64,000 nucleotides of DNA. It comes from Fulvia fulva (Eukaryota > Ascomycota > Dothideomycetes > Mycosphaerellales > Mycosphaerellaceae). Shown here one piece after another: positions 1 through 10,444 of the stretch. The position numbers and the translations under genes were made by a program. Location of the stretch: assembly GCF_020509005.1 (NCBI RefSeq), contig NC_063023.1:744001-808000 (forward strand), given 5' to 3'. Position 1 is the first letter of the stretch, and each line of letters begins with the position of its first letter. The notes under the pieces were generated by a model. The model made no database searches and was not told where the DNA came from. It worked only from the letters and a program-made list of their open reading frames with translations.

Positions 1-1747
1 TCGCCTCGTTTACTCACGTATGCCCTTCAAGCTACCCTCCGCTCAATTAACTATACTAGCAATATCTTTTGTACCCTCGGGGCTGCGGGCGCGTAGATAG
101 CTGGAGAAGCTTAAACCTATAGATACGGAGGTACAAGCCCGCAAGTGCGAAGCGATATTTGCGCTGTGTGCTATGTTGTCGTAGTTTGGGGGTAGCAATC
201 CGGGCTTCAAAGTGACATATTTGAACCCGGCTACATCAGGCGCTCCGCCAAGAAGCTTGCGCCGGGGTCACGTGTGGACCAGACACGTGAGCTTCTGCGG
301 AGTGAATAGCCTGACTTAGGAGGTAGCCCTCCGCTGCACCTAGGGCCTCCTAAGAGATCCTCCCTCCCTTCGGGGGGCCCCTCCTACCTTGGGTCCCTCC
401 TAGGTTTGCTTCGGCTACGAGAAACAGAGGGCTATTAGCCCTCGCCGGGCGGGCAGGTGCAAAGTTAAGTCCTCAAAACTTGATTAATTACATAAGATTG
501 GGTCTGCCTGTAGTCGAAAATGGGGTCTGCCCATAGAATTTATGTGCACTACCTCGACACGAAGCTGAAGTCTCGTGGCTGCCTTTGTCTCTACGGCCGT
601 AATATCTACAGGGGCCATTTCGGGATCTCACGTGTCGAAAAGGACGCCGTTTTGTCAGCCAACGCATCCTTGTCGTGAGAGGATATACCCGCGCGCTACC
701 GAAATGCTGAGAATCCGACATGACCCCTGGAGAGTGGAGATGTTACTTCTTCCATGCCCACGGGGTCAACAGCCCTGCGCCTCCTCGGCTCATCGTTCGT
801 TTCCACGGTTTCTAGAACACCATCCTGAAGACTTCCATTCTGTAGACTGTAGCTGCATGCAGGTGATCAACCCGACACCCGACCATCAAGCATAAAAGCT
901 CGCGCGAAGTAGCGCCAGACTCGCCATGCACACGTCGTCCCCCATGCATGACCGACGGCGAAGCCAGACTTTTGACTTTGCAGGCAACAAAGTCTTCTTT
1001 CAACCCAATGTCATACTTCTGACTGAGCGAGGCTGAACCACTAGCCAATCCAAGCCGCAGAGCATGCTTACATGTACTGCATGAGGTCTTTGCATCACCT
1101 GCGTTAGTGACTTGCCTCGAATTCTACAGCACCATCTGCTTCACCCAAGAGTTACCATGATCGATCGGCTGCAAACGCTCTCCGAATCTGCTTGGTGTAT
1201 ACTAAATCCTCCACCAAGCCGACCCGACATCCAAACGCCGACTGTCCTCAAGAAAGACGGGCTTTTGCTTTCCGCTGGCAAATGCTTGCTGAGATTGCTT
1301 GTTCTCTAGGGTTACAGTACTCCGAACTCACCCATCCCAGCAACGGCCCGTCCCCCGCCCAAGGTGAGGTGCAAATTTGCGAAGAAGGTTCATCTGCGTA
1401 GCGTTCGACAGAACACCGGCAGACCAAGACATAGCCAAGCCATCCCCAGTCGTGCTCTGGCATGCCCCGCCGATCCTGGTGCTTCTGTGCTTCTTCGAGA
1501 AACATGGCCTGCGCCGTGCTCGCAGACATTCCATGATCCTCACGTCTTATGCCAAGCGATTCTTGTCCGAGTGCTTGGGCCTTCCTTTGCGCCCACTACG
1601 GTACACGGCATTCTGTAGCGTATGGCACATCTGCCACCCGATGTGGAACCACTGACAGTGCCAGACAGTGATAGATCATCATAGATGCTGCCTCGCGGCA
1701 ACGATCGTCACTCTTGCGTGAGCCAGTCACCACTGTGAGAGCAGAAG
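1..1747. other. Gene-free left end with degenerate repeat-like sequence
   Basis: No convincing gene is seen. Bases 1-200 read like decayed coding or repeat sequence broken by stops. Bases 240-305 form an imperfect long palindrome centred on two CACGTG boxes. Bases 310-450 are rich in short CCTCC/GGAGG inverted motifs. Open frames between 488 and 1700 are short, overlap one another on both strands and show no recognisable motif. The last few hundred bases presumably include the promoter of the GPCR gene at 1748. Confidence 0.5.
243..302. repeat. Imperfect hairpin with CACGTG inverted repeat
   Basis: A perfect inner inverted repeat, TCACGTGT (268-275) and ACACGTGA (283-290), is separated by 7 nt. 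Outer arms at 243-256 and 291-302 pair apart from a 2-nt insertion in the left arm. Each inner arm contains the CACGTG box recognised by bHLH factors such as Cbf1. It could be a MITE or LTR remnant or a regulatory site. The sequence shows only the symmetry. Confidence 0.55.
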
Positions 1748-3094
1748 ATGAGCCACACCGATACATCGGGTACAGTGACACCGTTGCCGGAAGTACTGCG
1801 CCGTGGACTCGTGGCTCTTACATTCTTCGGACTCCTGTCGCTGACGCTGGCGACCGCTCTCTTTGTTCATCTGGTATATCGACTAGTCACTTGGAGACCT
1901 GGAACTTTGGCACGAATCAATCAGTATGTGGCGCTCCTGCTCAACCTGGTACTGGCGGATATGCAGCAGGCGGCTGGGTTCTCCATGAGCGCTCACTGGC
2001 TGATGAAGGACGGTATCATCGCTCACACCGATGCGTGCTGGGCTCAGGGCTTCGTATTGAACGCAGGTGACGTCGCTGCAGCTGTCTTCACCTTCGCCAT
2101 GGCCGGACACGTCTTTGCGGATATTGTGTGCGACTACCGACTCGGGCACAAAGCGTTCCTGCTCACCATCCTCTCGCTCTGGGTATCGGTCTACGTCTGC
2201 TCCTCCATTGGCATCATCATGTTTCCGAAGGACTTTTACGCCGGAGCTGGAGCATGGTGCTGGATAAATGCAAAGTACATGGATGAAAGACTGTACATGC
2301 ACTACCTCTGGCTTTTGATGACGGAATTCGGAGCCGTGGTCATATATTCGTTAATGTTCCTCGTTTTGTGGAAGCGGGTTCGATCATTCTTCTATGCAGA
2401 CTCGGATCCCGACGGTGGCATGCAGCTACGAGCAGAATCTGCGGCGCGGAGTGTGATTGTGTACCCGCTCATATACGTGATCTGTACCCTACCGGCGGTC
2501 GTGGTTCGGCTCAAGATCATGACAGGAAGTACATTTGGCTGGCCGACCATGACCGCGATTGGAGTCTTCCTGTCGTCCATCGGCACGTTCGACGTTGTAC
2601 TGTACACCATCACCCGACGGTCACTAATTTTCGGACCCACAATACCGGACCAGAATACCCACGGTCTACAGACCTTCACAACGTGGGGCAACTTCCGAAC
2701 GGACCACTTCTACGGCACAACGACCACGGTCGAGGTAAACAGGGCCAGGAATGACAGCACAGCCCCATTTATGCAGCGCGGCGATGAAGATAGTGGCGAT
2801 GGGTTCGAGAGCCAGGCTATTGACAAAAGCGACAAGATTATCATGACGGCGACCGTTGAACAGACCTCGAACTTAGCGACCGAGGAAGAAATCGAAGCGA
2901 TCAAGAAATGGGAAAGAGAGAGATACCCCGAACAGTACCCAGGCGACGACGATCCATCACATATGGAGCTCACGTTCCTGTCGGACAATGTAGAGATCGA
3001 GACTAGTATGGAGAATGATGGACTACAGCTACACCGGACTCTCAGGCCAGTATTGGCGATACCCCCAGTTGCCGTGACCCGCAGCGCTCCCTGA
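1748..3094 (+). CDS. Seven-transmembrane GPCR, Git3/cAMP-receptor-like family
   Basis: A single open frame encodes 448 residues. Seven hydrophobic segments lie at roughly residues 22-46, 57-79, 101-126, 137-159, 187-208, 235-256 and 267-289. A hydrophilic C-terminal tail of about 150 residues follows and is rich in acidic and Ser/Thr residues. The second helix region (NQYVALLLNLVLADMQQ) and the loop Cys97/Cys171 pair resemble fungal class V (Git3/Dictyostelium CAR-like) receptors, which couple extracellular nutrient or unknown signals to heterotrimeric G proteins at the plasma membrane. The ligand cannot be inferred. The ATG at 1748 lies before the first helix with no in-frame Met nearer to it. 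No intron is needed. The fold call is confident and the subfamily less so. Confidence 0.8.
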   Translation: MSHTDTSGTVTPLPEVLRRGLVALTFFGLLSLTLATALFVHLVYRLVTWRPGTLARINQYVALLLNLVLADMQQAAGFSMSAHWLMKDGIIAHTDACWAQGFVLNAGDVAAAVFTFAMAGHVFADIVCDYRLGHKAFLLTILSLWVSVYVCSSIGIIMFPKDFYAGAGAWCWINAKYMDERLYMHYLWLLMTEFGAVVIYSLMFLVLWKRVRSFFYADSDPDGGMQLRAESAARSVIVYPLIYVICTLPAVVVRLKIMTGSTFGWPTMTAIGVFLSSIGTFDVVLYTITRRSLIFGPTIPDQNTHGLQTFTTWGNFRTDHFYGTTTTVEVNRARNDSTAPFMQRGDEDSGDGFESQAIDKSDKIIMTATVEQTSNLATEEEIEAIKKWERERYPEQYPGDDDPSHMELTFLSDNVEIETSMENDGLQLHRTLRPVLAIPPVAVTRSAP

Positions 3095-3310
3095 AAGACG
3101 TTCACTCCTTCTTCGAGTATTTTGGCATATACATCGTGGAAAACCCACAGAGCTTCGCGACGTTGGCAAGAGCACCTTGCAGTCTCCATGGAATCCACCA
3201 TCGTAGTGGACCGAGGAATGTCCAGCCTGGGAAGATGACCATGGTGGAATTAGTCTCGGTCCTGCGAAATCCGTCAGCTAACGCACCATACCAATTAACC
3301 CGGGCGCCAC

Positions 3311-3922
3311 TCACTGGCTCAACATCATCTGCAACAGATTTGGCTGCCTCTTCTCCTCAAAACATTGTCCCGTGTACATGAAGATCTGATCAAAGAATGG
3401 CACATCCATCGGTTTCGGCACATTACTGGGATGCCCCCAGGCCAGGATTATGGAGTCTTCTTCCATCGGAACCGGCCATGGAAAATGAGGTAGCCAGGGC
3501 GGGACTGTATAGGGCTCGTTGGAGGGTGTGAGGATCACGTCTTGGGTGTCGTAGCCGGCTGTCAGGCCCCATTTGCCTTGGAGGACTTTGAAGGTCTCGA
3601 CTTGGTCGAAGTGGAGGTGGAGCGGCGGCGACTGGGGCTCATCAGCTGGTGGCATCTCGTGGTCGGTGAAGAGGCAGAGTTACGATCGGATGGCTCTTGC
3701 CTTGCTTCACCAGAGGATGCGATCCGGTTATGGTCATACGGATAAGGAAGCTGGGATGTCGAGTCAGCACTGCACCGGTTGGATACGCTGGCAAAGACTC
3801 AAAGTGTCGTACGTGGCATCAAGCTCGTCATCTTGCAGGAATTCGGCGGTGATTGAGCCGTCGAAGAGGATGTATGGGCCTGCGATCACTTTTGGGTCTT
3901 TCTTGTTGTTGAGAGAGGACAT
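3311..3922 (-). pseudogene. Cupin-fold protein gene, probably frameshifted
   Basis: Two segments on the minus strand belong together. The first runs from an ATG at 3922 to 3813 (MSSLNNKKDPKV...). It splices over a 62-nt intron (3751-3812; GTACGA donor, CTGAC branch, CAG acceptor) to a short stretch containing RMTITGSHPLVKQG. That frame reaches a stop near 3650. The remainder (PPLHLHFDQVETFKVLQG ... MDVPFFDQIFMYTGQ, ending at 3311) carries the His-x-His and Gly-rich turn expected of a small cupin, but in another frame. No good intron bridges the two frames, so a frameshift (real or assembly error) is the simplest reading. Cupins are beta-barrel proteins, often metal-binding enzymes. The substrate here is unknown. 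Confidence 0.45.
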
Positions 3923-4956
3923 CTTGAAACGTGCTGCTGGAGCATTCGGAAAAGTGCTTGGGAAGCAGGTTGGCTCTTTTTTGTGGTCGTGGTGGTTCGG
4001 ACCCGAAATCCTTCGAGCAGAAGGGGCATCCTGGATGTCGATCACTTTTTGATGTGCGGCTGAGGCAGGAGCATGTACTTTATCCGGAGCGTGCCTTCAA
4101 TGTTTGGTATGTCCACGAACAGAGGCCGGACGGTGCACGATCATCGCGTGGTAAGATGGTAAGATGTCTGGAGTGGAAGGCGACTGCCCAGATGGCCGTC
4201 TCGCATGTGGACAGCAAGATTTCCAAGGAAGGACATCACTCCATCTCTAGCACCCAGCTGCCACGTCCCTTCAACCGACCGCAGAACAAGAGAGGAAGTC
4301 TTTCACCTTCTCCCATGGATCCCGCCCGTTGGAGGTGGTGGTGGGGTACGATAATTGCCAGCGCAAGGCTGGTGGTTACCACCCCAAGCGCCGCCACCGA
4401 CCGCTACCCGACTACCTTGAACACCGCCTTACCTTTTGTCGACCTGTGACCGCGGCTCGGGACTCGGCGCTTGTGACTTAGGACTTGAGGGAGAACACGT
4501 AGTCGACAAAAATAGTCATATTTGCTGTCTGTGCCGAGCGTTGGAGTGGCATGTGATAGAGTCACGATTGGTGTCGACTGACGACCACGCTGGTTTTGTG
4601 ACTGTCGTTGAGAAGAGAGTTGACAAGTTCGTGCAGTAGCGATAGACGAGCTCATCATGGTTCAAAGATGTGAGTTAGCCAGTCAAGCAGGAGACCGAAC
4701 TGTGGTGACTCGCGCAACGCGGCCGCTCACTTGTGGCCGTGCCTTCACTAGCTCCGGTAACATGTGCACTAACGCCAGTAGCGGGACACTCAGGACGCTG
4801 CGCACGTTTCACCTTCTACACCATAAGACATCGACAAGATCAGAGCACCGCCAAATCCCTGCCATCACCACCACCTACCGAGCTCCGCTTCGCGACCGAC
4901 ACTCAACAGGCTAAGCACAATACTATATGTGCGACCAACAGCTAGCACCATCCATA
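3923..4956. other. Intergenic region without recognisable gene
   Basis: Divergent promoter region between the minus-strand cupin locus and the plus-strand gene at 4957. Open frames here are short and overlap on both strands. They show no domain, signal peptide or conserved motif. Nothing further is seen. Confidence 0.5.
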
Positions 4957-5541
4957 ATGTCGACTAAAGAGGACGAGCGCTGCCGCCTTCTCGAGTTGCC
5001 TGGGAAACTCCGCAATCGCATTTACCGTGATGCGCTCGTGCTCGGCCCAGGTCTCGAGATCCCGGTCAAGGCTACGGGCTACAACACCGAGGGACTCATG
5101 CGCACATGCAAGACCATCCGCAACGAGACCACAAGTCTCTTCTATTGTGAGAATCATTTCGCAGTCGAAGTCTGGGACTATGATCCGACCGCGCTCATTC
5201 GTTTCACCGCCATCTTATCTTCGCTCGGATTTTCTTCGCTCGGATCTGACAACGCTAAGATGCACATCGAAGGAGATGTGAAGAGCAAAAAGCCTTCCTG
5301 GCCTAACTTTTTGCGCCTGCTGCAGGGTATCCACGAGGATAAAGTCATTCGCATTCCGAGCACACCGGCTGCGGGCTTGGAAAGGGGTGGGCAATCTTTG
5401 GAGGATATGGTTGTAGCAGGACTGGTCGTGCTTGTGATGCAAACGAGGGATCTGTCGTGGACACGGGTTCGAGACCTGTTGAGAGAGCAGCGACCAGTGC
5501 TGGGTAGGATCGATGCAGCGTGGATGGAGGAGGATGTGTAG
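4957..5541 (+). CDS. 2EXR/F-box-like hypothetical protein
   Basis: The frame encodes 194 residues from the preferred ATG (MSTKEDERCRLLELPGKLRN). An upstream in-frame ATG at 4927 would add ten residues. The N-terminus has the pattern common in a large fungal family: LLELPGKLRNRIYR, followed about 30 residues later by LMRTCKTIRNETTSLFYCEN. This corresponds to the so-called 2EXR or F-box-like module, whose members are abundant, mostly uncharacterised and often lineage-specific. The C-terminal half shows no known motif. No intron, signal peptide or membrane segment is visible. The function is unknown and a role in protein-protein interaction is only a guess. Confidence 0.7.
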   Translation: MSTKEDERCRLLELPGKLRNRIYRDALVLGPGLEIPVKATGYNTEGLMRTCKTIRNETTSLFYCENHFAVEVWDYDPTALIRFTAILSSLGFSSLGSDNAKMHIEGDVKSKKPSWPNFLRLLQGIHEDKVIRIPSTPAAGLERGGQSLEDMVVAGLVVLVMQTRDLSWTRVRDLLREQRPVLGRIDAAWMEEDV

Positions 5542-6288
5542 AAGGGGAAATGTTGGCCTCGAGAAAAGGCGAATCTATTGCGAAGGGAATGAGTCTGAGG
5601 TATGTGTAAGAGAGCACATCACAAGAGCTCTCTTGCGGGGATACAAGCAGATAGAATCATGGGCTGTGACTGTGGAACATGCAAGAGAACACTACGGCCG
5701 TTGGTATCGTACCCATCATGTGATGGCAATCCAGCGTACCGCGGCGTCCGCAGCATAGTCGAAGGAGACATTACTGTTGCAAGGCTGACACGAGTCTCGA
5801 CCAGTCTGCAGAGGTATGGAAGACACTAGCCACCATTTTGGCAAGGCTTTGCAATCGTGCCGACCTACTGGCAGTGGCGCGTCCGCGCGTGGATGAACTC
5901 TATTGCAGTGGACACACATTCGCTCACAACGTGGATAGGGCGGCTACAGCTAGTAATGTCTCGAGGACACCCCAGGACGTTCCTGAGTACGACCACATGG
6001 AGGCAGTTCCAGGAAATCAGACAAGACTGGCTTGTGCAAGGCTGTGGACATAGTGAACGACTTCTTAGCCATCCTGGCTATGCGTTACTCTCTACTGCCT
6101 TCTCCGGTCTGGCTCCTTCGTTACTGCCTCTTAGAGACTTAGCCACTCATCGGCCATGTGCTAACCAGATTCCATGCTAAGAGTGATGGCGCCACTGCAC
6201 AAAGACGATAATGGACAGCGCTTCATAAGAGGAGCCCAGATCCACCTCAACTTCCCCATATTGCCTTTGAGTCAATCGACCAGCGACA
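5542..6288. other. Intergenic region
   Basis: No gene is supported. Several overlapping short frames lie between 5600 and 6180 but lack motifs and have no splice structure that would lengthen them. The end of the region is presumably the promoter of the small secreted protein locus at 6289. Confidence 0.45.
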
Positions 6289-6750
6289 ATGCTCCTCTCT
6301 TACCTCACCAGCATTGCAGCGCTAGCATCTCTCGCCACCGCAGCAAGATGTGCGAACTACTCCAATTGCAAATGCCACAGCAACGACGATAAAGTACACC
6401 ACCAGTCCACTCCCCCTCCATTCTTTCGCATACGCTAACATCGTTACCTCGCCACTAGCTCCAGCGGAATTCCGTAACGAAGGCTGCCTGAGATAGAGGT
6501 TATAGAGCTAAGTGGTGGTTGGCGGAGTATACTGATGCCGCGGGTGATAATCGCCAGTGTAAGGGCGTCAATGGGGGAGGTATTGTGAGTAATGCCTGGT
6601 CTTGGGATTCCAATGGCATGGGGTGTGGAGGGTGAGGACAGCGGCTGACGATACATGTGTTAGAACAATTGCGATTGGGAAACAATGTGCAAATTGGTTG
6701 ATGAAAAAACCTATCAGTGGTGTTGGGATAAGGATGAAGGGCATGCTTAA
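6289..6750 (+). pseudogene. Small secreted cysteine-rich protein, broken paralogue (copy 1)
   Basis: Three exons are deduced by comparison with the paralogue at 8862-9296: 6289-6393, 6459-6584 and 6664-6750. Intron 1 (GTACAC...GCTAAC...CTAG) and intron 2 (GTGAGT...GCTGAC...TTAG) have good signals. The product begins with a signal peptide (MLLSYLTSIAALASLATA), then CANYSNCKC, a QCKGVNGG motif and a C-terminal NNCDWETMC...YQWCWDKDEG. At 6489-6491 a TGA replaces the TGC (Cys44) codon of the intact copy, so translation would stop after 45 residues. Everything downstream, including splice sites, is well preserved, so the break looks recent or is a sequence error. Such proteins are secreted and often effector candidates. 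No function is known. Confidence 0.65.
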
Positions 6751-6826
6751 GTGGTGACCTGACACAACAAGTGAGGGCATATGGTGCGGGACAGTCGTCG
6801 TTGAAAGAGGAATATCTACGATAAGA

Positions 6827-8149
6827 TCATACCAAACCATCCTTCTCCTGCGCCTGCAACCTGCTCCCTAACGCTTGCTTCGGCCTCGTCACGTTCCTTA
6901 GCCCAAGCCAGGGCTCATTGATCGGGCTCGGCCCCGTGTAGATCGCAAGATCATACAGCAAACCACCAAACAGACCTACACGGTGTCAGCATGCAGTTCA
7001 TTCCTCCTTCGAGACAAAACGGCTTACATCCACAAAACGGCGCTACCATCGGGATCCAGAAATAATACCCTCCAGCACTCCACACGCCCCGGTACCCAAC
7101 AGCATAACTCATCAACCTTGGGCCGAAGTCTCGAGCGAGATTGATGGCATACCCTGTGTCCCAGCCAAACGCCGCTCCAAGGCCGAAGATGAGGAAGAAT
7201 AGACCCAGCGGGAACCAAGACCCTGAGGCGCTGAAGGTGCCCTTGTTACTGTCGTCCTTGAGCGCGAAGATTACGAACATCAACAAACTACTTGCGATGA
7301 ACTCCGAGAAGAACTGGCTAGCCTTGGTAAGGTCTGCTTGCGGGTATGTACAGAAGATGGCACCAGTAGCATTTGCAGCAGGCGGAACAGTGCGTAGTCC
7401 GGCTCCGCCTTCGAAGGTATTGATGCCGTTGATGTAATTTGCGTAGACGATACCCGCTCCTACGAAGCCGCCGAGGAACTGAGCGAGGAGATAGATTGGG
7501 AAGCGGCGCCAGGGTAACTTCCTCAGCACACAATTCGTGAAGGTGATGGCGGGATCTGCTCACACAAGTCAATACGCCAACTCATCACACAGGCGCGCTT
7601 GCAACACTCGGACGCTTGCGACAACTCACTGAGATAAGCACCACTATCCCCCGCTACGTAGATCCCCAACATCACACCCAAACCCCATCCCCAGGAGATA
7701 GACTGGTAAGAACCATACCCATTCATTCCCGGCGCACTGGTCATGCCTGCAGAAAGAAGCACTTGCGCAACGCTTCCATTGCCGAAGCAGACCATAATCA
7801 TCACGCCGAAGAACTCAGCCAAAGGCTCCTTGAACGCGGCGCGAGTCTTGGGCCACCAGAGATTCGCATGGTCGGCCGTGTCGTGTTCGCCAATGATGGG
7901 GGCCGTGGGCATCAGCCCCAAGCGAGATCGCAATCCCTTCACATGAGAAGTTGTGCGGACAGTGTCGACATCGTCTTTCTCGCCGGGCGGAAGAGTCTGT
8001 TCTTGAGCGTGTTCGTGGTGGGAGATGTCGATTGTGGGGATGGAGTGCAGCGATACTGGGCGCAGTGGTTCGTCCTTTTCGTGCGAGTGGAGAGATTTCT
8101 CACCACTGCTGGACCGGTCTGTCGCGGTGGTTTGGGCGTTGCGGTCCAT
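6827..8149 (-). CDS. Aquaglyceroporin (MIP family channel)
   Basis: Three exons (8149-7630, 7555-7028, 6975-6827) encode 398 residues. The 74-nt and 52-nt introns both keep frame. Splicing the first creates the NPA box (residues 174-176, NPAITF), which supports the model. The second pore box is NLA (312-314) followed by Arg315-Asp316 (GYAINLARDFGPR). Such an altered second box together with the Asp is typical of fungal glycerol-conducting channels rather than strict water channels. Six membrane segments span roughly residues 105-370. A hydrophilic N-terminal extension of about 100 residues, rich in His, Ser and Glu, precedes them and is probably cytosolic and regulatory. It likely moves glycerol or other small neutral solutes across the plasma membrane. 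The gene sits between two inverted paralogous small-secreted-protein genes. Confidence 0.9.
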
Positions 8150-8861
8150 GGCTACTCCTCAACAACACTTTTTGTCCAATGCTATGGCTGTGAGGATATC
8201 ATCTTCTTTGTGCTCAAGGTAAGCTGAGGTGCTGCTCAGTGCTCACGCGCCAGAGGCATCCTTCGCTTAGCGACAAAGGAACGCCACCTCGGCCACCCAA
8301 CCGTGAGCCGTTCATGCTGTGACGCAGAAATGCATTGTTATGAATGGTTCGCATGCAGATCTGCATACCAACCCGTGCGGCTCTGCGGTTAGGCCGTTAG
8401 AGCTCCAGTAGCTGAAAGTCTCCACCTCCGCGATCTCCATGTTGGGGAAGTCGGGGTTGTTTGGCGAGGTGAACGAAGTTACACCCTCGGTAGTCTGCTA
8501 CATGGCACGAGGGATCTTCGGCTCCGGGGAGTCGGGCTGACTGCATAGAATTGTTTGACGTGTGTTCGACGTGCGTCTTTGTCACGATCGTGATGAGATG
8601 CGATGTATGAAATGCTGTTGCTAGACACGGACAAGGTGGTATCTGTCGCACTTTTCATCGTCCCTGCCCGCGAGAAGTACATCATGCTGTGTCGGTGCAA
8701 CCATGGTTCGTTCTTTCCAATCGCTGGGTCATTCGTCCTGAAAGATATGTGAACACCAAATACTCTATGGTCAACGCTCAACTGCAGAATGTCTCGGAAT
8801 CACCTCAATCTTACCAGTGACATCTCTCCCATACCATCTTCCCCGACGTAGCATGCCATCA
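8150..8861. other. Intergenic region upstream of the aquaporin
   Basis: Lies between the 5' end of the aquaporin gene (8149, minus) and the 3' end of secreted-protein copy 2. It should contain the aquaporin promoter. Short overlapping frames at 8397-8781 have no motif. Nothing else is seen. Confidence 0.45.
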
Positions 8862-9296
8862 CTAGCCACCGCCCTCATCCTTATCCCAACACCACTGGTA
8901 CGTGTTCTCATCCACTGCGCTACACAGCGTATCCCAATCACAATTATTCTACTCCAGAATCAGCTTCATCCTCACCCCTCATCATCAAGCCCTGACTGAC
9001 AATAGCCCCTCCATTCACGCCCTTACACTGATGGTTTCCCCCCTCGGCAATGTACTCAGCTAAAATCCATTTGAGATCGTAGCCGTTCTCGCAGGCTTTC
9101 CTCGTTACGGCGTCGCGATGGAGCTGAGTTGAAGAAAGTTGTCAGTGCGTGAAATGAACATTTTGGAGGGAGGTCCCTTTGGAAGACGTGGACATGCCTT
9201 GTCATCTTTGTGGTGGCATTTACAATTGGAGTAGAGGGCGCAAGAGGTAGCGAAGCTCGCTTGCGAGGCGAGGGTCGCGAGGTGGGACAGTAACAT
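8862..9296 (-). CDS. Small secreted cysteine-rich protein (copy 2, intact)
   Basis: Three exons (9296-9198, 9123-9001, 8948-8862) encode 102 residues. The N-terminus (MLLSHLATLASQASFATS) is a plausible signal peptide. Including Cys19 near the cleavage region there are eight cysteines (19, 25, 27, 44, 66, 77, 83, 94), compatible with three or four disulfides. Conserved blocks shared with the paralogue at 6289-6750 are YSNCKCH, QCKGVNGG and a C-terminal YQWCWDKDEG. Intron 1 would start with GC (GCATGT) at 9197, a non-canonical GC-AG intron, while its branch (CTGAC) and CAG acceptor are good. Intron 2 is GTCAGT...TAG, 52 nt. The size, secretion signal and Cys content fit a fungal effector-like or antimicrobial protein. 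No family name can be assigned. Confidence 0.7.
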
Positions 9297-10444
9297 GTCG
9301 GAGGCGGATCACTAGGTGGAGATGTAAGAAACTATGGATATGCTACTCTTATGGAGCATAGTCAATGAGAGAGCTATGGCCAGTGGTGCCATCGTCGGGA
9401 ACATCCGCTCTCTTTCGTACGAACCGTCTTTGCGAGACAAGAGAACCGTCGTCCTATGCCTGTTTTGTGCAGTGCTAAAGGGCGTACTTCGGTGCGTGCA
9501 CTTAACAAGAGTCAAGTTCATGGCCATTTCTGGTAGTGCAGCCTTCGCTGACGCCAGAGCGCTATATTGACTTCTGATGGCCAAGTGAGGACCAGGGTAT
9601 TGGCGAATTGCTCCTCCTCTCCAAGAGGGAGAGAGTCAGAAAGAAGTGGTCCATCGCTCCAACACGCTGTACCGTTTGCCATCCCTTTACGGACCAGAGG
9701 GTAATTAGGTCATCGGCAGTGACCTGCCTGGTATTCACTCAAGTCGCCGCTTGTAGGGCTATATAGCCAATCGAGTGACTGACGGGGGGGTTGCACGGAC
9801 TCGAAAACTGGGTCCGCTATCGCTTTGAAAGGTCAAGATCGCGCATTAGCTACGGAAGCTATATGAGCATGAGTTTTCAAAGGGATTGGTGTAGCGCAAG
9901 GCAGTTGAGTAATCCAGCCTAATTAGGGCAGTGCTGAAGGCAAAATTCCGGGAAAGGCACCAGGCGAGGCTCCGGTCACTTGGCGAGTAGTATTAGTAGT
10001 CCCTATACGACTGCGAGACATCGCTAAAAGGGCGGCTAGTTCTTCCATCCCCATGTTGACTGATCGAGACTCGCGTCGGCCTTTGGGGGACATTTCTGGT
10101 CCAATTGTGCTGTTGGCAATAGTTTCGCTCGACTGCCACCACATAATCAATTTGACCAAGCGACCCTTGCTCCTTCAACTACATATGCGCTTACTCGCCA
10201 GGTCGTTGATATTCGTTCCCGAATGATGTGTGCGAGCTGATACCCAGATGATCCCCACTAGAATAGGCACCGTAATGCCGGGGAAATTTGTTTCCATACT
10301 CTCGCTGAACTTTGTCGTTTCGCCACATGCATCTCGTGGACCTCTGCGACTTCGCTTAGAGTTTCTGCAGCTTCGTTATGTATCGAGGTCGGGAGGCGTC
10401 TGGATGGTACCAGAGCTTTTTGCAGCAAACGGTTCGTGTCATAA
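9297..10444. other. Intergenic region
   Basis: About 1.1 kb without a supported gene. Frames at 9312-9584 (both strands) and 9923-10159 (minus) overlap each other or have no motif. A short palindrome GGCTATATAGCC lies near 9758. The right part presumably carries the promoter and perhaps a non-coding exon of the gene at 10445. Confidence 0.45.
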
